IMG/VR virus record: IMGVR_UViG_3300025087_000038
Span: 1-64,000 of that record
Source: a virus
Direction: 5' to 3' (one strand)
DNA: 64,000 nucleotides
The position numbers and the translations under genes are program-made. Under the pieces are notes generated by a model, which searched no databases, was not told the origin of the DNA, and saw only the letters and a list, made by a program, of their open reading frames with translations. Below are positions 18,101 to 24,694 of the stretch, piece by piece (the stretch's first letter is position 1; the number at the start of each line of letters is the position of its first letter).

Positions 18101-19890
18101 ACTTAAAAGAATGGATAAGTAATGTTATTCCCTTTTGGGAGAACCCTCAGAGACTATACGCTAAGCATTTAGAGATGAATGATGACATAGTCCAAACTGC
18201 ATGTATAGATAAAGATGCAGACCTAAACAGAAATGATTTAGGCGCTACTTAAACTAGTAGTTATGTAAGTAATAGATTGGAATTTGACCCCGTTAATAAC
18301 ATAGCGGCGCTAAATTAGAAATGATTTAGTGGAAAAGTTGACTATATCGGTGGAACTCCTAGCAATAGGACAATACCGAGGAAAGATTTTAAAGGTAAAA
18401 CTTTAAAAAATCCGTAGAGACTGTACGTCAACCTCCTTTGAACTTAAAGGAGATGATACAGGCCGAGCTGTTTGGTAACAAACAGAGTTCAACAGAAATG
18501 GTTGAACCCTTAACTATAAAAAGTTAAGAGTAACAAAACTGTACAAAACGCGAAATGATAAAGACTGGTTACATCGGAGATATTTGGAATTCACAACTGC
18601 GTATAACAAAGAAAGCAACATCCGGTACTGTGTATGCTTTGGCTGACCCTGAGTTCATGGGTGTAATATCCGTTAGGATCGATTAAAAATGAAAATGTTA
18701 ATAGAGAATATTGGAAAAATCATTTTCAGAAAATAGTCGCTTTTATCAGTAATGATAATTGCAAAACCAACTATATCGGTGAAACTCCTGAAAAGGACAA
18801 TACCGAGGGAAGTCTTAGTGACCCCGTAGAGACTGCACGTTGGATTCCTATTAATAGGAATATGATACAGTCCAATCTGAATAGTAATATTCAGAGTTTA
18901 CCAGAAATGAGTAAACCCCAACTAAATTAGTTGGAGTAATAAAAATGTTAGACCAAATGGATGCGCCAGATCAAGAGAACTTATGTCTTGGTTGGATATT
19001 CTATGAGTAAACAAACTTGCTCATATAAAACCTAGCTATATCGGTGGAACTCCTGCGAAGCAGGACAATACCGAGGGAAGAGAGGATATGGACACAAATA
19101 GAAAAGCATTGGCTTATGTAATTGGTGTATATTTGGGTGATGGTTGGATAACTAAGCAAACTATTAATGGTAATGATTACTACACTTTTGGGGTGGCTTC
19201 AATAGACAAAGAGTTTATTGAAAGAGCAAAATCTCAAATGGAAGTGATATTATCTAGATGATCCATACCCGAAGTAAAACACTGGTTAAATAACATGTAT
19301 GCTTTTCAAATAAGTGGTTCACCCTTTTTTAAAGAATTAAAAGAAGAAACTTTTAATAAATTAGTAATTCCTAATTGGATCTGTGAATTAGATCCGTTTT
19401 CAGAGGAACTAACAGAATTCTTTAGAGGGGCTATTGATAGTGAAGGGTGTATTACACGAGGAAATTGTGCAATGGATTTTGGGTTTATAATGAATGTTAA
19501 AGGAGATTGGTTTTTACCATTTGTATCTCTTTTAAAAAACAGGTTCAAAACCCTACCATTAACAAAAAGAAAAGATGGTATTTGGAATATAGAAAAACCG
19601 CTTTATTCCTTTTTACAGGCGCATATACCATTGACTATTAATAGAAAAAGGGACCGAATAAAAGAGTATCTATATAAGGTAAGTCATAGACCTCTCCCCG
19701 TAGAGACTATACGCTGGGCATCTTTAGAATATGGTAAAGATGATGATATAGTCCGAGCTGCATAGTAATATGCAGAGGATATTAGAAATAGATATCCCCC
19801 TAGAAATAGGAGCAACAAACTGACGTAGGAATTGCCGTAATCATAGCCCAAGGCACAGCAAAAGCTACTATTACTGGTAGTATAGCATAG
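15177..19890 (+). CDS. Major capsid protein, seven exons
   Basis: HK97-type major capsid protein assembled from seven exons: 15177-15349, 15934-16105, 17174-17404, 18280-18293, 18542-18683, 18948-19008 and 19823-19890. They total 861 nt, one open frame of 286 aa. Joined junctions read sensibly against this capsid family: LPTAAPM|WYDKDPQF, NILDR|VRARAEM, RAWAKD|EFDPV|TKREMIKTG, VRID|LDQMDAPD and WIFYE|YVGIAV. The EFDPVTKRE, GYIGDIW and LGWIFYE segments are typical of capsid proteins from long-tailed phages. ATG at 15177 is chosen because GGAGGTGAAATGT precedes it. Junctions rest on P1 pairing and a shared 3' end; I2 is the least certain to the base (an alternative joins LDR-EQVRAR). Confidence 0.88.
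15350..15933 (+). ncRNA. Group I intron 1 of major capsid gene
   Basis: 584 nt. P1 forms from exon CCGAT and intron GAGTCG (about 15346-15362) with a U-G pair at 15349. Core elements: P near 15391 (CTATATGCTGG), Q near 15478 (CAATCAGCAGGGAAG), R at 15511-15529 (CAGAGACTACACG) and S at 15848 (GATATAGTCCGAGC). R GACTA pairs with S TAGTC as P7. The intron ends in AGTAACAGAACTG. An ORF of 102 aa lies between R and S, that is in the P8 loop. Confidence 0.85.
15542..15850 (+). CDS. Intron 1 ORF, 102 aa, family unknown
   Basis: An ORF inside the P8 loop of intron 1, running into the S element. The protein is basic, Trp/Leu/Lys rich and helical. It has no LAGLIDADG, GIY-YIG or HNH motif that I can see. 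It may be a maturase-like or degenerate endonuclease protein. No strong ribosome-binding site precedes the ATG. Confidence 0.45.
   Translation: MDEIKLKNTLQEYHLFKGVFDSLFKRLLANWDRLELNWIRNEITILSRLFAESKKCLEGIDIETTLEQKKLINLGTLKKKWEKQFRHPWEKFLEKWRPKLFR
16106..17173 (+). ncRNA. Group I intron 2 of major capsid gene
   Basis: About 1068 nt. P1 is strong: exon TTGACCGT pairs with intron GCGGTCAA at 16126-16133, with the U-G at 16105. P element near 16144 (CATATGCTGGAAC) and Q near 16203 (TCAATCAGCAGGAAAGG) match intron 1. R could not be placed confidently, and S may be the AATATAGTG near 17148. The end is AGTAACAGAACAG. A LAGLIDADG ORF fills the loop after Q. Confidence 0.75.
16221..17147 (+). CDS. 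LAGLIDADG homing endonuclease in intron 2
   Basis: 308 aa with two dodecapeptide motifs: VIGAYLGDGWLD (near residue 20) and INGFMDAEGYIS (near residue 125). This marks a monomeric double-motif LAGLIDADG endonuclease, which would cut intronless capsid alleles and promote intron spread. The ATG follows AGGAAAGG, which is also part of the intron Q element. The acidic catalytic residue of each motif (D and E) is present, so the enzyme may be active. Confidence 0.85.
   Translation: MAKMAKRSFKFEAWTPELAYVIGAYLGDGWLDLNQRYGFGIGSIDKEFIEKVKSCLTTFIKGNLNEIKQSEWNKQQSFKNNTVWKLTFTCKDFVIWLKDSCSGKEHVPINFPKDNILITTELINGFMDAEGYISMNRNRYGKLRFQIGVCCCDSCIFGIIDLCSQLNLLPWKCYKHITKSGRVSNDFRFHVNQIAKSPINFSIERKQKRLVVLRKAIFLNDFTLSDKDLESLSMIKSGLIGDDKRRLEISRPLYAGQGYKFTSSTGKEAVKIQKEKGLLKSFNDFDRCNAAQRRMELGQIKKSKLLPS
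17405..18279 (+). ncRNA. Group I intron 3 of major capsid gene
   Basis: 875 nt. P1: exon AAAGGAT pairs with intron GTCCTTT near 17419-17426, U-G at 17404. P near 17433 (GCTATATGCAAAG), Q near 17461 (GTAATTTGCAGGGAAG), R at 18144-18162 (CCCTCAGAGACTATACGCT), S at 18184-18193 (GACATAGTCC). The end is AGTAATAGATTG. The ORF begins after Q and runs through R and S. Confidence 0.85.
17488..18252 (+). CDS. PD-(D/E)XK/Vsr-like homing endonuclease in intron 3
   Basis: 254 aa. The N-terminus has a basic helical region similar to NUMOD DNA-binding modules. The C-terminal half has a nuclease-like core: STWEANVARLLN, then YKPDFFLPG and a YLEVTG strand, then LVVIDQ. The conserved E, PD and E are present, although the Lys usual after E is Thr. 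The last 35 codons are encoded by the intron core (R and S), so protein sequence and ribozyme structure constrain each other. Confidence 0.65.
   Translation: MDKRIIANRKRIKKTYEELYGIERALQIKAKQSKAQKGVPDGPQSAETIRKKRLIMKKSAKRGSEHYRYNYHYTTDEKKQLSQRSTFGLLKYYSKNSGSRITGGHWSKDGRRVDLDNQYFRSTWEANVARLLNFLKVFWIYEPGRFSLYDENDDLICTYKPDFFLPGCKVYLEVTGRTFGNKLRKLDLFSKKYNLVVIDQGMYVYLKEWISNVIPFWENPQRLYAKHLEMNDDIVQTACIDKDADLNRNDLGAT
18280..18293 (+). other. 14-nt micro-exon (exon 4) of major capsid gene
   Basis: Only GAATTTGACCCCGT lies between introns 3 and 4. It encodes EFDP and two bases of the next Val codon. Joining KD|EFDPV|TKRE restores the motif expected in this capsid family. The exon must act as 3' exon for intron 3 and supply the P1 strand (CCGT with intron GCGG) for intron 4. 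Confidence 0.8.
18294..18541 (+). ncRNA. Group I intron 4 of major capsid gene (no ORF)
   Basis: 248 nt and ORF-free. P at about 18341-18360 (CTATATCGGTGGAACTCC), Q at 18369-18385 (GACAATACCGAGGAAAG), R at 18411-18429 (CCGTAGAGACTGTACGTC), S at 18454-18463 (GATACAGGCC). R CTGTA pairs with S TACAG as P7. The end is AGTAACAAAACTG. A compact minimal ribozyme. Confidence 0.88.
18684..18947 (+). ncRNA. Group I intron 5 of major capsid gene (no ORF)
   Basis: 264 nt and ORF-free. The P1 candidate is exon CGAT with intron GTCG near 18736, across a long loop. P near 18769 (CTATATCGGTGAAACTCC), Q near 18795 (GACAATACCGAGGGAAG), R near 18821 (CCCCGTAGAGACTGCACG), S at 18864 (GATACAGTCC). The end is AGTAATAAAAATG. 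Very similar core to intron 4. Confidence 0.85.
19009..19822 (+). ncRNA. Group I intron 6 of major capsid gene
   Basis: 814 nt. P1: exon TATGAGT pairs with intron GCTCATA (about 19019-19025), U-G at 19008. P near 19033 (GCTATATCGGTGGAACTCC), Q near 19064 (GACAATACCGAGGGAAG), R near 19695 (CCCGTAGAGACTATACGCT), S near 19745 (GATATAGTCCGAGC). The end is AGCAACAAACTG. It carries a broken LAGLIDADG gene. Confidence 0.87.
19088..19765 (+). pseudogene. LAGLIDADG homing endonuclease in intron 6, broken by TGA
   Basis: The frame opens at ATG 19088 with the first dodecapeptide (VIGVYLGDGWIT). It hits an in-frame TGA at 19259-19261, then continues in the same frame with the second motif (GAIDSEGCIT in the segment near 19430) to the stop at 19765. 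TGA is a normal stop elsewhere in this genome (several ATGA overlaps), so this is a nonsense mutation. The C-terminal part overlaps intron elements R and S. Confidence 0.8.
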
Positions 19891-19900
19891 CACTAAGTCT

Positions 19901-19982
19901 TAGGAGGGGTAGACAACTATCCCTCCTAGGATTACTTATCTACCAAGAGTAGAAAAAGGAACGGGGGCACGAAAATGCCCCC
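19901..19982 (+). terminator. Two strong hairpins after the capsid gene
   Basis: Hairpin one: TAGGAGGG (19901-19908) with CCCTCCTA (19921-19928). Hairpin two: GGGGGCA (19963-19969) with TGCCCCC (19976-19982) and loop CGAAAA. Neither is followed by a clear T run, so they may protect or attenuate the transcript rather than end it fully. The rest of the 244-base gap to 20134 shows no gene. Confidence 0.5.
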
Positions 19983-20134
19983 TGAAGTTTAAAGGTAATG
20001 GTGATTGAGACAGTCGTAAGTGTGCGATTGGTAGAGCAACCGCTCTCTCGGCCATTTAATTAAATAAGGTTTTAAACATCGTTAAAAAGGTATCTCCAAT
20101 ACCAAAAATAAGGAAAACCGATAGGAGGAATAAA

Positions 20135-20680
20135 ATGGACAAAATAGTAAGAGACGGCTTTGATTCAGCCGAAAAAGAATTAAAGGAAAAACAGATCGCA
20201 GAAGTCAAGAAAATAGTCTTAAAGACACTAGAAAAAATAGAAGGAAAAACTAAAGAACGCGATAAGCTAAGTGAAGAGATAAGACTATTAAAAATGGACA
20301 TAGACGATTTAAAAGAAGGAAAAATAGAAAGAATTGTTGAGAGACAGGAGAAGGATCCAAAGGCAAAAGAAGTAGCAGTAGTAATAATTATCAAGGAAAA
20401 AGAGGTAAGAGAGCTAAGTCCTTGGTATTGGCCATATCAGATTATATGGCAATATCCGGTATATTCTACTCCAGGATTAACGTTTACAGGTGGAACATTT
20501 GGAAGTTATGCAACCAGTAATGCAACAATTGGATTGGCAGAAGGGGCTACAATAACAGGTACTTCAGGCGGTGGCTCTATAACTTTAACATCCGACAATT
20601 GTTGTATAACCAATTCAACGGCAAAAGATGGGGTAGTAGGAAGTTACACAATAGAAAATAAGGTAATACACTTAAGGTAA
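20135..20680 (+). CDS. Coiled-coil protein with Gly/Thr-rich C-terminus
   Basis: 181 aa. Residues 1-85 are a highly charged helix with heptad-like spacing. The C-terminal half is aromatic then Gly/Thr rich (WYWPYQ, then TFTGGTFGS). The last 26 residues are duplicated about 630 bases downstream as part of a direct repeat. It has an AGGAGGAATAAA site. The role is unknown, but position after the capsid gene suggests a head or neck component. Confidence 0.6.
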   Translation: MDKIVRDGFDSAEKELKEKQIAEVKKIVLKTLEKIEGKTKERDKLSEEIRLLKMDIDDLKEGKIERIVERQEKDPKAKEVAVVIIIKEKEVRELSPWYWPYQIIWQYPVYSTPGLTFTGGTFGSYATSNATIGLAEGATITGTSGGGSITLTSDNCCITNSTAKDGVVGSYTIENKVIHLR

Positions 20681-20742
20681 GTAGAGTATTGGAGATATCC
20701 TTTTATGGGTGAATTAATAAACTTATTTTGGAAGAAAGAAGC
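20600..20742 (+). repeat. 143-bp direct repeat, copy 1
   Basis: Identical to 21230-21372 (offset exactly 630 bases). It spans the 3' end of the coiled-coil gene, the intergenic leader, and the start and first 12-13 codons of the tagged gene at 20705. Confidence 0.92.
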
Positions 20743-21220
20743 GCGAAAATATACCGAATTTAATCCTAAAGACTTCCAGTCTGGGAATGAAGAAGCAGAT
20801 AAGCATAATTTATTGTTTCATTTATCAGTGTTAGATAGCATACTATTAGAGTATGATCCTGAAGATCCTCCAATCAACTCAAAAGAAGAGATAGTTACAG
20901 AAATAGTTGAAGCAATGCAGTACTATAAAGAACGCTTTAACGAAGTTCCAGAATATGAGGGATTTACAACATCGATTACTGTTAAAACAAAAGAAGATAT
21001 GGAAAAAGTATTTCCTAAAATAGAAGAATCTTTTTTAGATATAGTAGAAGAAGGAAATACTGCTCAAGTATCCTTAAGTGCTATAACTACATATCTTGGT
21101 GGTAGAATACAAGAAGGAAAGACTTTTACTAATTCTAAAGGAAAAGTCTTTAAAGTGCTTAAGGTAGATTCTAAAATTCAAAAAGCAACAGTAAAAAGAA
21201 TAGCCCAACGGAGTCAATAA
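20705..21220 (+). CDS. Tagged small protein 1 (LINLFWKKEA N-terminus), 171 aa
   Basis: Begins MGELINLFWKKEAR, the shared tag of this cluster, followed by an acidic helical domain and a small beta segment (GKTFTNSKGKVFKVLKV). It ends near KRIAQRSQ, another AQ motif. No family is recognised for the body. It lies between the two copies of the 143-bp repeat, so the whole unit looks like a cassette gained by duplication. A virion-internal role is inferred from the tag (see findings). Confidence 0.6.
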   Translation: MGELINLFWKKEARKYTEFNPKDFQSGNEEADKHNLLFHLSVLDSILLEYDPEDPPINSKEEIVTEIVEAMQYYKERFNEVPEYEGFTTSITVKTKEDMEKVFPKIEESFLDIVEEGNTAQVSLSAITTYLGGRIQEGKTFTNSKGKVFKVLKVDSKIQKATVKRIAQRSQ

Positions 21221-21223
21221 ACA

Positions 21224-21310
21224 ATGGCATGTTGTATAACCAATTCAACGGCAAAAGATGGGGTAGTAGGAAGTTACACAATAGAAAATAAGGTAATACA
21301 CTTAAGGTAA
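21224..21310 (+). CDS. 28-aa remnant ORF from the duplicated gene tail
   Basis: ATG at 21224 opens a frame that repeats the last 26 residues of the coiled-coil gene and ends at the same stop. It is probably a by-product of the 143-bp duplication rather than a functional gene, but it retains a start codon. Confidence 0.25.
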   Translation: MACCITNSTAKDGVVGSYTIENKVIHLR

Positions 21311-21372
21311 GTAGAGTATTGGAGATATCCTTTTATGGGTGAATTAATAAACTTATTTTGGAAGAAAGAAGC
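21230..21372 (+). repeat. 143-bp direct repeat, copy 2
   Basis: Second identical copy. It supplies the leader, start codon and tag-encoding region of the gene at 21335. Confidence 0.92.
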
Positions 21373-21694
21373 ACAATTAGGGAAGGTTATAGATTTTGTT
21401 GGCCCGGCACAAGATGTACCTAAAATTCTGTTAGACTACGATGTTGTAAGCGTTAAGGGTTTCCCTGCTAGCGGAACATTTAAAGCTGTAGAACAAGCAG
21501 AAAACTGGTTAGTGGAGAATGGTTATGGCCTTGGACCTATGCAGAGGGATGCCCCTAGGGGTATTGCCAAAGACGTTGATTATATTGCTAAATGGAGAAA
21601 TATCTCTCCAGACGAGTATTCTAGATTAGACGGCGTTATGTTACCAGCACCTGAATTTCGAGAGGGCGGGGCTACAATACTATTTTTTAGGTAA
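21335..21694 (+). CDS. Tagged small protein 2 (LINLFWKKEAQL N-terminus), 119 aa
   Basis: The first 13 residues are identical to tagged protein 1 because they lie in the direct repeat. The body (from about residue 14) is unrelated to it: a mixed alpha/beta domain of about 100 residues. After the tag the sequence reads KKEAQL, the same order seen as RKAQL and RTAQL elsewhere. No family recognised. Confidence 0.6.
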   Translation: MGELINLFWKKEAQLGKVIDFVGPAQDVPKILLDYDVVSVKGFPASGTFKAVEQAENWLVENGYGLGPMQRDAPRGIAKDVDYIAKWRNISPDEYSRLDGVMLPAPEFREGGATILFFR

Positions 21695-21711
21695 GAGAAG
21701 AGGAATACTAA

Positions 21712-22671
21712 ATGCCATTAAGTAACTATTTACGAATACGAGAAGATTACATATACAATGGATCAAAAGCAAACTTTGACTTGTATGGAACCGCAAGTAC
21801 CGGACATACAATAACAGTAACAAACCCGTCTGGAACAACTGTAGATACATTTACTATGACTACGGATAACAATGGAATAGCAACCACTGAACGGTCAGTA
21901 GGTGCATCAACTTGGGGAACAGCAATAGGGACCTATACCGGAAAAGTAACTATAGGGGCGACTGAATATTCTGATAATGCTACATATTCATATAAGGAAG
22001 TACTTATAAACCACGGACTAAATACTTTATTTGATTTATTCCAGAATTTAGAGGTAAGGGATGAGGTAGGCGTATTAAACAGTGATAGAAGTCAAGCAAG
22101 GTTTACTTATGATAACTGGCAACGAAAATACGTTCCTCAGTTCTTTAAAAATGATACTACATTTTTAACTTTATGGACAGACATAGACATAGATCATGAA
22201 ACTGGAATAGCTTACCCTGGAACTACCGCACAAGGAGATGAAATAAGCTCTCAGTATAGATTTAAATATTTTACTGATGGGTACTGGGGCGATATTTTAG
22301 ACCTTGCAATAACGATGGGTAATGCGTTAAAACCCCACACAAGTTACAGTATCAATGATGCGCCCGCAGAGTGGGATGATTTACTCGTAATGTATTCATA
22401 CATAAAATCTTTAGAGAAATTATTACTTGATTTAAACTTGTGGCGGACACGGTTGATATTTCCAGACCCAACAGCCATGTACAATACGTTAACAAGTTTA
22501 TTGGCTGCTGCAAGAGCGGAGATGATAGAAATAAAAAAGCAAACAAAGAGACGTGGGGATACAAGTCCAAAAGTGGTAACCAGTTTTAAACAAAGTGTTC
22601 CTCGGAGTGTTAATGGTGTTAACTGGCGGTCCTACAGCATACTTGGTACGTTTGATGCTAATGGCAGTTAA
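21712..22671 (+). CDS. Virion protein with N-terminal Ig-like region
   Basis: 319 aa. Residues about 15-95 have a Thr/Gly-rich beta pattern typical of Ig-like (Big/fn3-type) modules, with segments such as TASTGHTITVTNPSG. The rest is mainly helical with many aromatics. The gene lies between capsid and connector genes, so a neck or head-surface role is likely. No exact homologue is recognised. Confidence 0.5.
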   Translation: MPLSNYLRIREDYIYNGSKANFDLYGTASTGHTITVTNPSGTTVDTFTMTTDNNGIATTERSVGASTWGTAIGTYTGKVTIGATEYSDNATYSYKEVLINHGLNTLFDLFQNLEVRDEVGVLNSDRSQARFTYDNWQRKYVPQFFKNDTTFLTLWTDIDIDHETGIAYPGTTAQGDEISSQYRFKYFTDGYWGDILDLAITMGNALKPHTSYSINDAPAEWDDLLVMYSYIKSLEKLLLDLNLWRTRLIFPDPTAMYNTLTSLLAAARAEMIEIKKQTKRRGDTSPKVVTSFKQSVPRSVNGVNWRSYSILGTFDANGS

Positions 22672-22680
22672 GGAGTAGAA

Positions 22681-23448
22681 ATGACAAAAGAGCACAGAGA
22701 TAAAATATCATTGGCTAATAAACTTTCTTGGATAAATAAACCAGAAAAAGAGAAAATGGAAAGAATCCAAAAGTTAAGCAGAATTACTAAACAATTATGG
22801 CAAGATCCGGAATATATTGAAAAAATGAAGTTACGATATCGCGGAACAGGCATGACTGGTAAAAGACATTCTGAAGAAACGAAAAGGCAAATTTCGGAAA
22901 GGAAGAAAGGTAATGTTCATTTAAGTACAGAATCACGTAGAAAAGTATCTGAATCATTAAAGAAAGCGTATACTTCTGGGAAAAGAACTTTAGGAATGAA
23001 AGGAAGAAAACACTCTTTAGAGATCCGAAAGAAAATGTCAGAATCTCAACTACGGGTTAGACAGTATCCAGAAGTAGTATTAAGGATAATAAAGGGGCAA
23101 CATAGAAAACCAAATAAACCTGAACTAGCATTACAGAACCTACTAAACAACCTTTTACCAGGAGAATATCATTATACAGGAGACGGAAAAATAATCATAG
23201 ATGGCAAATGTCCCGATTTTCTAAATATGAATGGACAAAAGAAACTAATAGAGTTATATGGAACATATTGGCACAAAGGCCAAGATCCACAAGACAGGAT
23301 AGCCTTATTTAAGAAGTTTAGTTTTGATACTTTAGTTGTTTGGGAAAATGAATTAAAAGATACAGAAACACTGAAAATCAAAATTTTAGAATTTCATAAT
23401 AAACCTCACGAAGAACCAGACAAAGTTTTACAGGAGATCTTAGTTTAG
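22681..23448 (+). CDS. Free-standing homing endonuclease with NUMOD3 repeats (EDxHD-like)
   Basis: 255 aa. The N-terminal 130 residues contain several NUMOD3-type units (GKRHSEETKRQISE, then similar copies). The C-terminal domain has NKPELALQ, KCPDFLN, IELYGTYWHKG and DTLVVWENEL. This arrangement of E, D and H fits EDxHD/Vsr-like nucleases such as the I-Bth0305I group. It lies in an intergenic position with no intron of its own, so it may promote transfer of the flanking region. Confidence 0.7.
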   Translation: MTKEHRDKISLANKLSWINKPEKEKMERIQKLSRITKQLWQDPEYIEKMKLRYRGTGMTGKRHSEETKRQISERKKGNVHLSTESRRKVSESLKKAYTSGKRTLGMKGRKHSLEIRKKMSESQLRVRQYPEVVLRIIKGQHRKPNKPELALQNLLNNLLPGEYHYTGDGKIIIDGKCPDFLNMNGQKKLIELYGTYWHKGQDPQDRIALFKKFSFDTLVVWENELKDTETLKIKILEFHNKPHEEPDKVLQEILV

Positions 23449-23476
23449 TGTCTAACGGCATAGATAAGGAGTAGCA

Positions 23477-23737
23477 ATGTCTTTAATAAATTTATTTTGG
23501 AAGAAAGAAGGTCAATTAGAAGAATTTAAAGTAGGGAGCAAAATAGTAGTAATAGAAGATAACGAATTTGATCCAAATTCTCCTAGTTCTGGAGATACTG
23601 GAAATGTGGTAGAGATAGATCCTATGGATGTGTTGATTAAAGTAAAATTTGATAGCTGGAAAAGTAAGAGCGGAAGTCCTTTTTGGCACATTAGTCCAAG
23701 TAGAATAAGAAAAATTTATACTAATGGAAGACATTAA
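23477..23737 (+). CDS. Tagged small protein 3 (LINLFWKKEGQL) with SH3-like body
   Basis: 86 aa. Starts MSLINLFWKKEGQLEE. The remaining 70 residues form a compact beta pattern (KVGSKIVVIED, GNVVEIDPMDVLIKVKF) like KOW/SH3 barrels. The tag and its codons match those of the other tagged genes, while the body is different. The stop is followed immediately by the next ATG. Confidence 0.6.
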   Translation: MSLINLFWKKEGQLEEFKVGSKIVVIEDNEFDPNSPSSGDTGNVVEIDPMDVLIKVKFDSWKSKSGSPFWHISPSRIRKIYTNGRH

Positions 23738-24205
23738 ATGAGTTACGCAAATAGTGTTTCAGAAGTATTAAGGTGGGCAAGACAGCTCGTTGTCGGAACA
23801 GGAAAAGCAGACACTATGCAAAATCCAGATGCTCTTTTGTACATGTCCGATGCAGACGAAATAATAAATTCAATGTTAAGTCCAATATATGCAGTACCGT
23901 TAAACACAATTACAAGGGCGAGTAGACCCGATATTTATCCTGACCCAATACCATTAATAGCCAAACGTTTATCAGCAGGGTTGATGATAAAAAATGTGTA
24001 TACAGAAATAGAACCAAACGCTAGTGCAAGAGGAGAAGAAGAAAGAGCGCAAGCAATGGATATGCTTAGTGATTTTATAAGTGGGTTAGTAGGTGGAACC
24101 GCAAGATTAGCAGGGCAACGTTTAAAAAGCCGGAATCGATTTTTACCACCCGGAGTTTATCCAAATGAGTTGCCAGCTAAACCCGCAACGGTATTAGGAG
24201 TATAA
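23738..24205 (+). CDS. Probable head-tail connector protein
   Basis: 155 aa, largely helical, with a pattern seen in gp6-like adaptor proteins: an N-terminal helix, an ADEIIN segment, then LIAKRLSAGLMIKNVY and a long helix. It follows the head genes and precedes the tail-terminator-like gene, the expected place. No catalytic motifs. The call rests on size, helix pattern and order. Confidence 0.5.
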   Translation: MSYANSVSEVLRWARQLVVGTGKADTMQNPDALLYMSDADEIINSMLSPIYAVPLNTITRASRPDIYPDPIPLIAKRLSAGLMIKNVYTEIEPNASARGEEERAQAMDMLSDFISGLVGGTARLAGQRLKSRNRFLPPGVYPNELPAKPATVLGV

Positions 24206-24685
24206 ATGGTATCATTACAAAACGAAATTCTGAATAGTTTATGGAAATTATTAGATAACAACTTACAATATTTGACAAACAAGTTAACCGAATTTACAAG
24301 TTCACAGCCGATAACAAGGGTATGGAAAGGTGCAGCAGCGGTAATAGACAAATACCCAGCAATAAGGATAGTCCCTCAAGGACGAGATAGCGAATGGGGC
24401 GCAACAAGAAGCCAGGATGACACGTACCGTTTTTCCGTAGAATGTTTCATACGTACTACCGCACAACCGGAAATAGCACAGGAATGGATAGGCGCATTTG
24501 AAGCAGTAGTAATGAACTTATTATTGGAACCTGTAAACCTAACCTTAGATATAGGAAGTGGATTAAAAACTTATGATGGTTATGCCACAAGCGGAACAGC
24601 GCCAGAACGAACCGGAGAAGGAATTTATCAAGCGAATATTGATGTATGGTACAAAACGTGGCAAAGTCCAATAGCGGTTGCTTAA
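24206..24685 (+). CDS. Probable tail terminator/completion protein
   Basis: 159 aa alpha/beta protein. An N-terminal helix is followed by strands containing YPAIRIVPQGRD and TYRFSVECFIRT, a helix, and a C-terminal strand DVWYKTW. This is the plan of gpU/gp-type tail completion proteins. It sits between the connector and tail tube genes. Moderate confidence from layout. Confidence 0.5.
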   Translation: MVSLQNEILNSLWKLLDNNLQYLTNKLTEFTSSQPITRVWKGAAAVIDKYPAIRIVPQGRDSEWGATRSQDDTYRFSVECFIRTTAQPEIAQEWIGAFEAVVMNLLLEPVNLTLDIGSGLKTYDGYATSGTAPERTGEGIYQANIDVWYKTWQSPIAVA

Positions 24686-24694
24686 AGGAGAAAA

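Noticed and set aside
19088-19765. TGA recoding (TGA as Trp) to explain the interrupted endonuclease
   Set aside because: Several real genes end in TGA with ATGA overlaps (for example 3375, 37436, 59223), so TGA is a stop here. A nonsense mutation is simpler.
19990-20060. tRNA-like stretch (GATTGGTAGAGCAACCGCTCTCTCGG)
   Set aside because: It resembles a D-arm and part of an anticodon stem, but no T-arm or matching acceptor stem follows. Too incomplete to call a tRNA.
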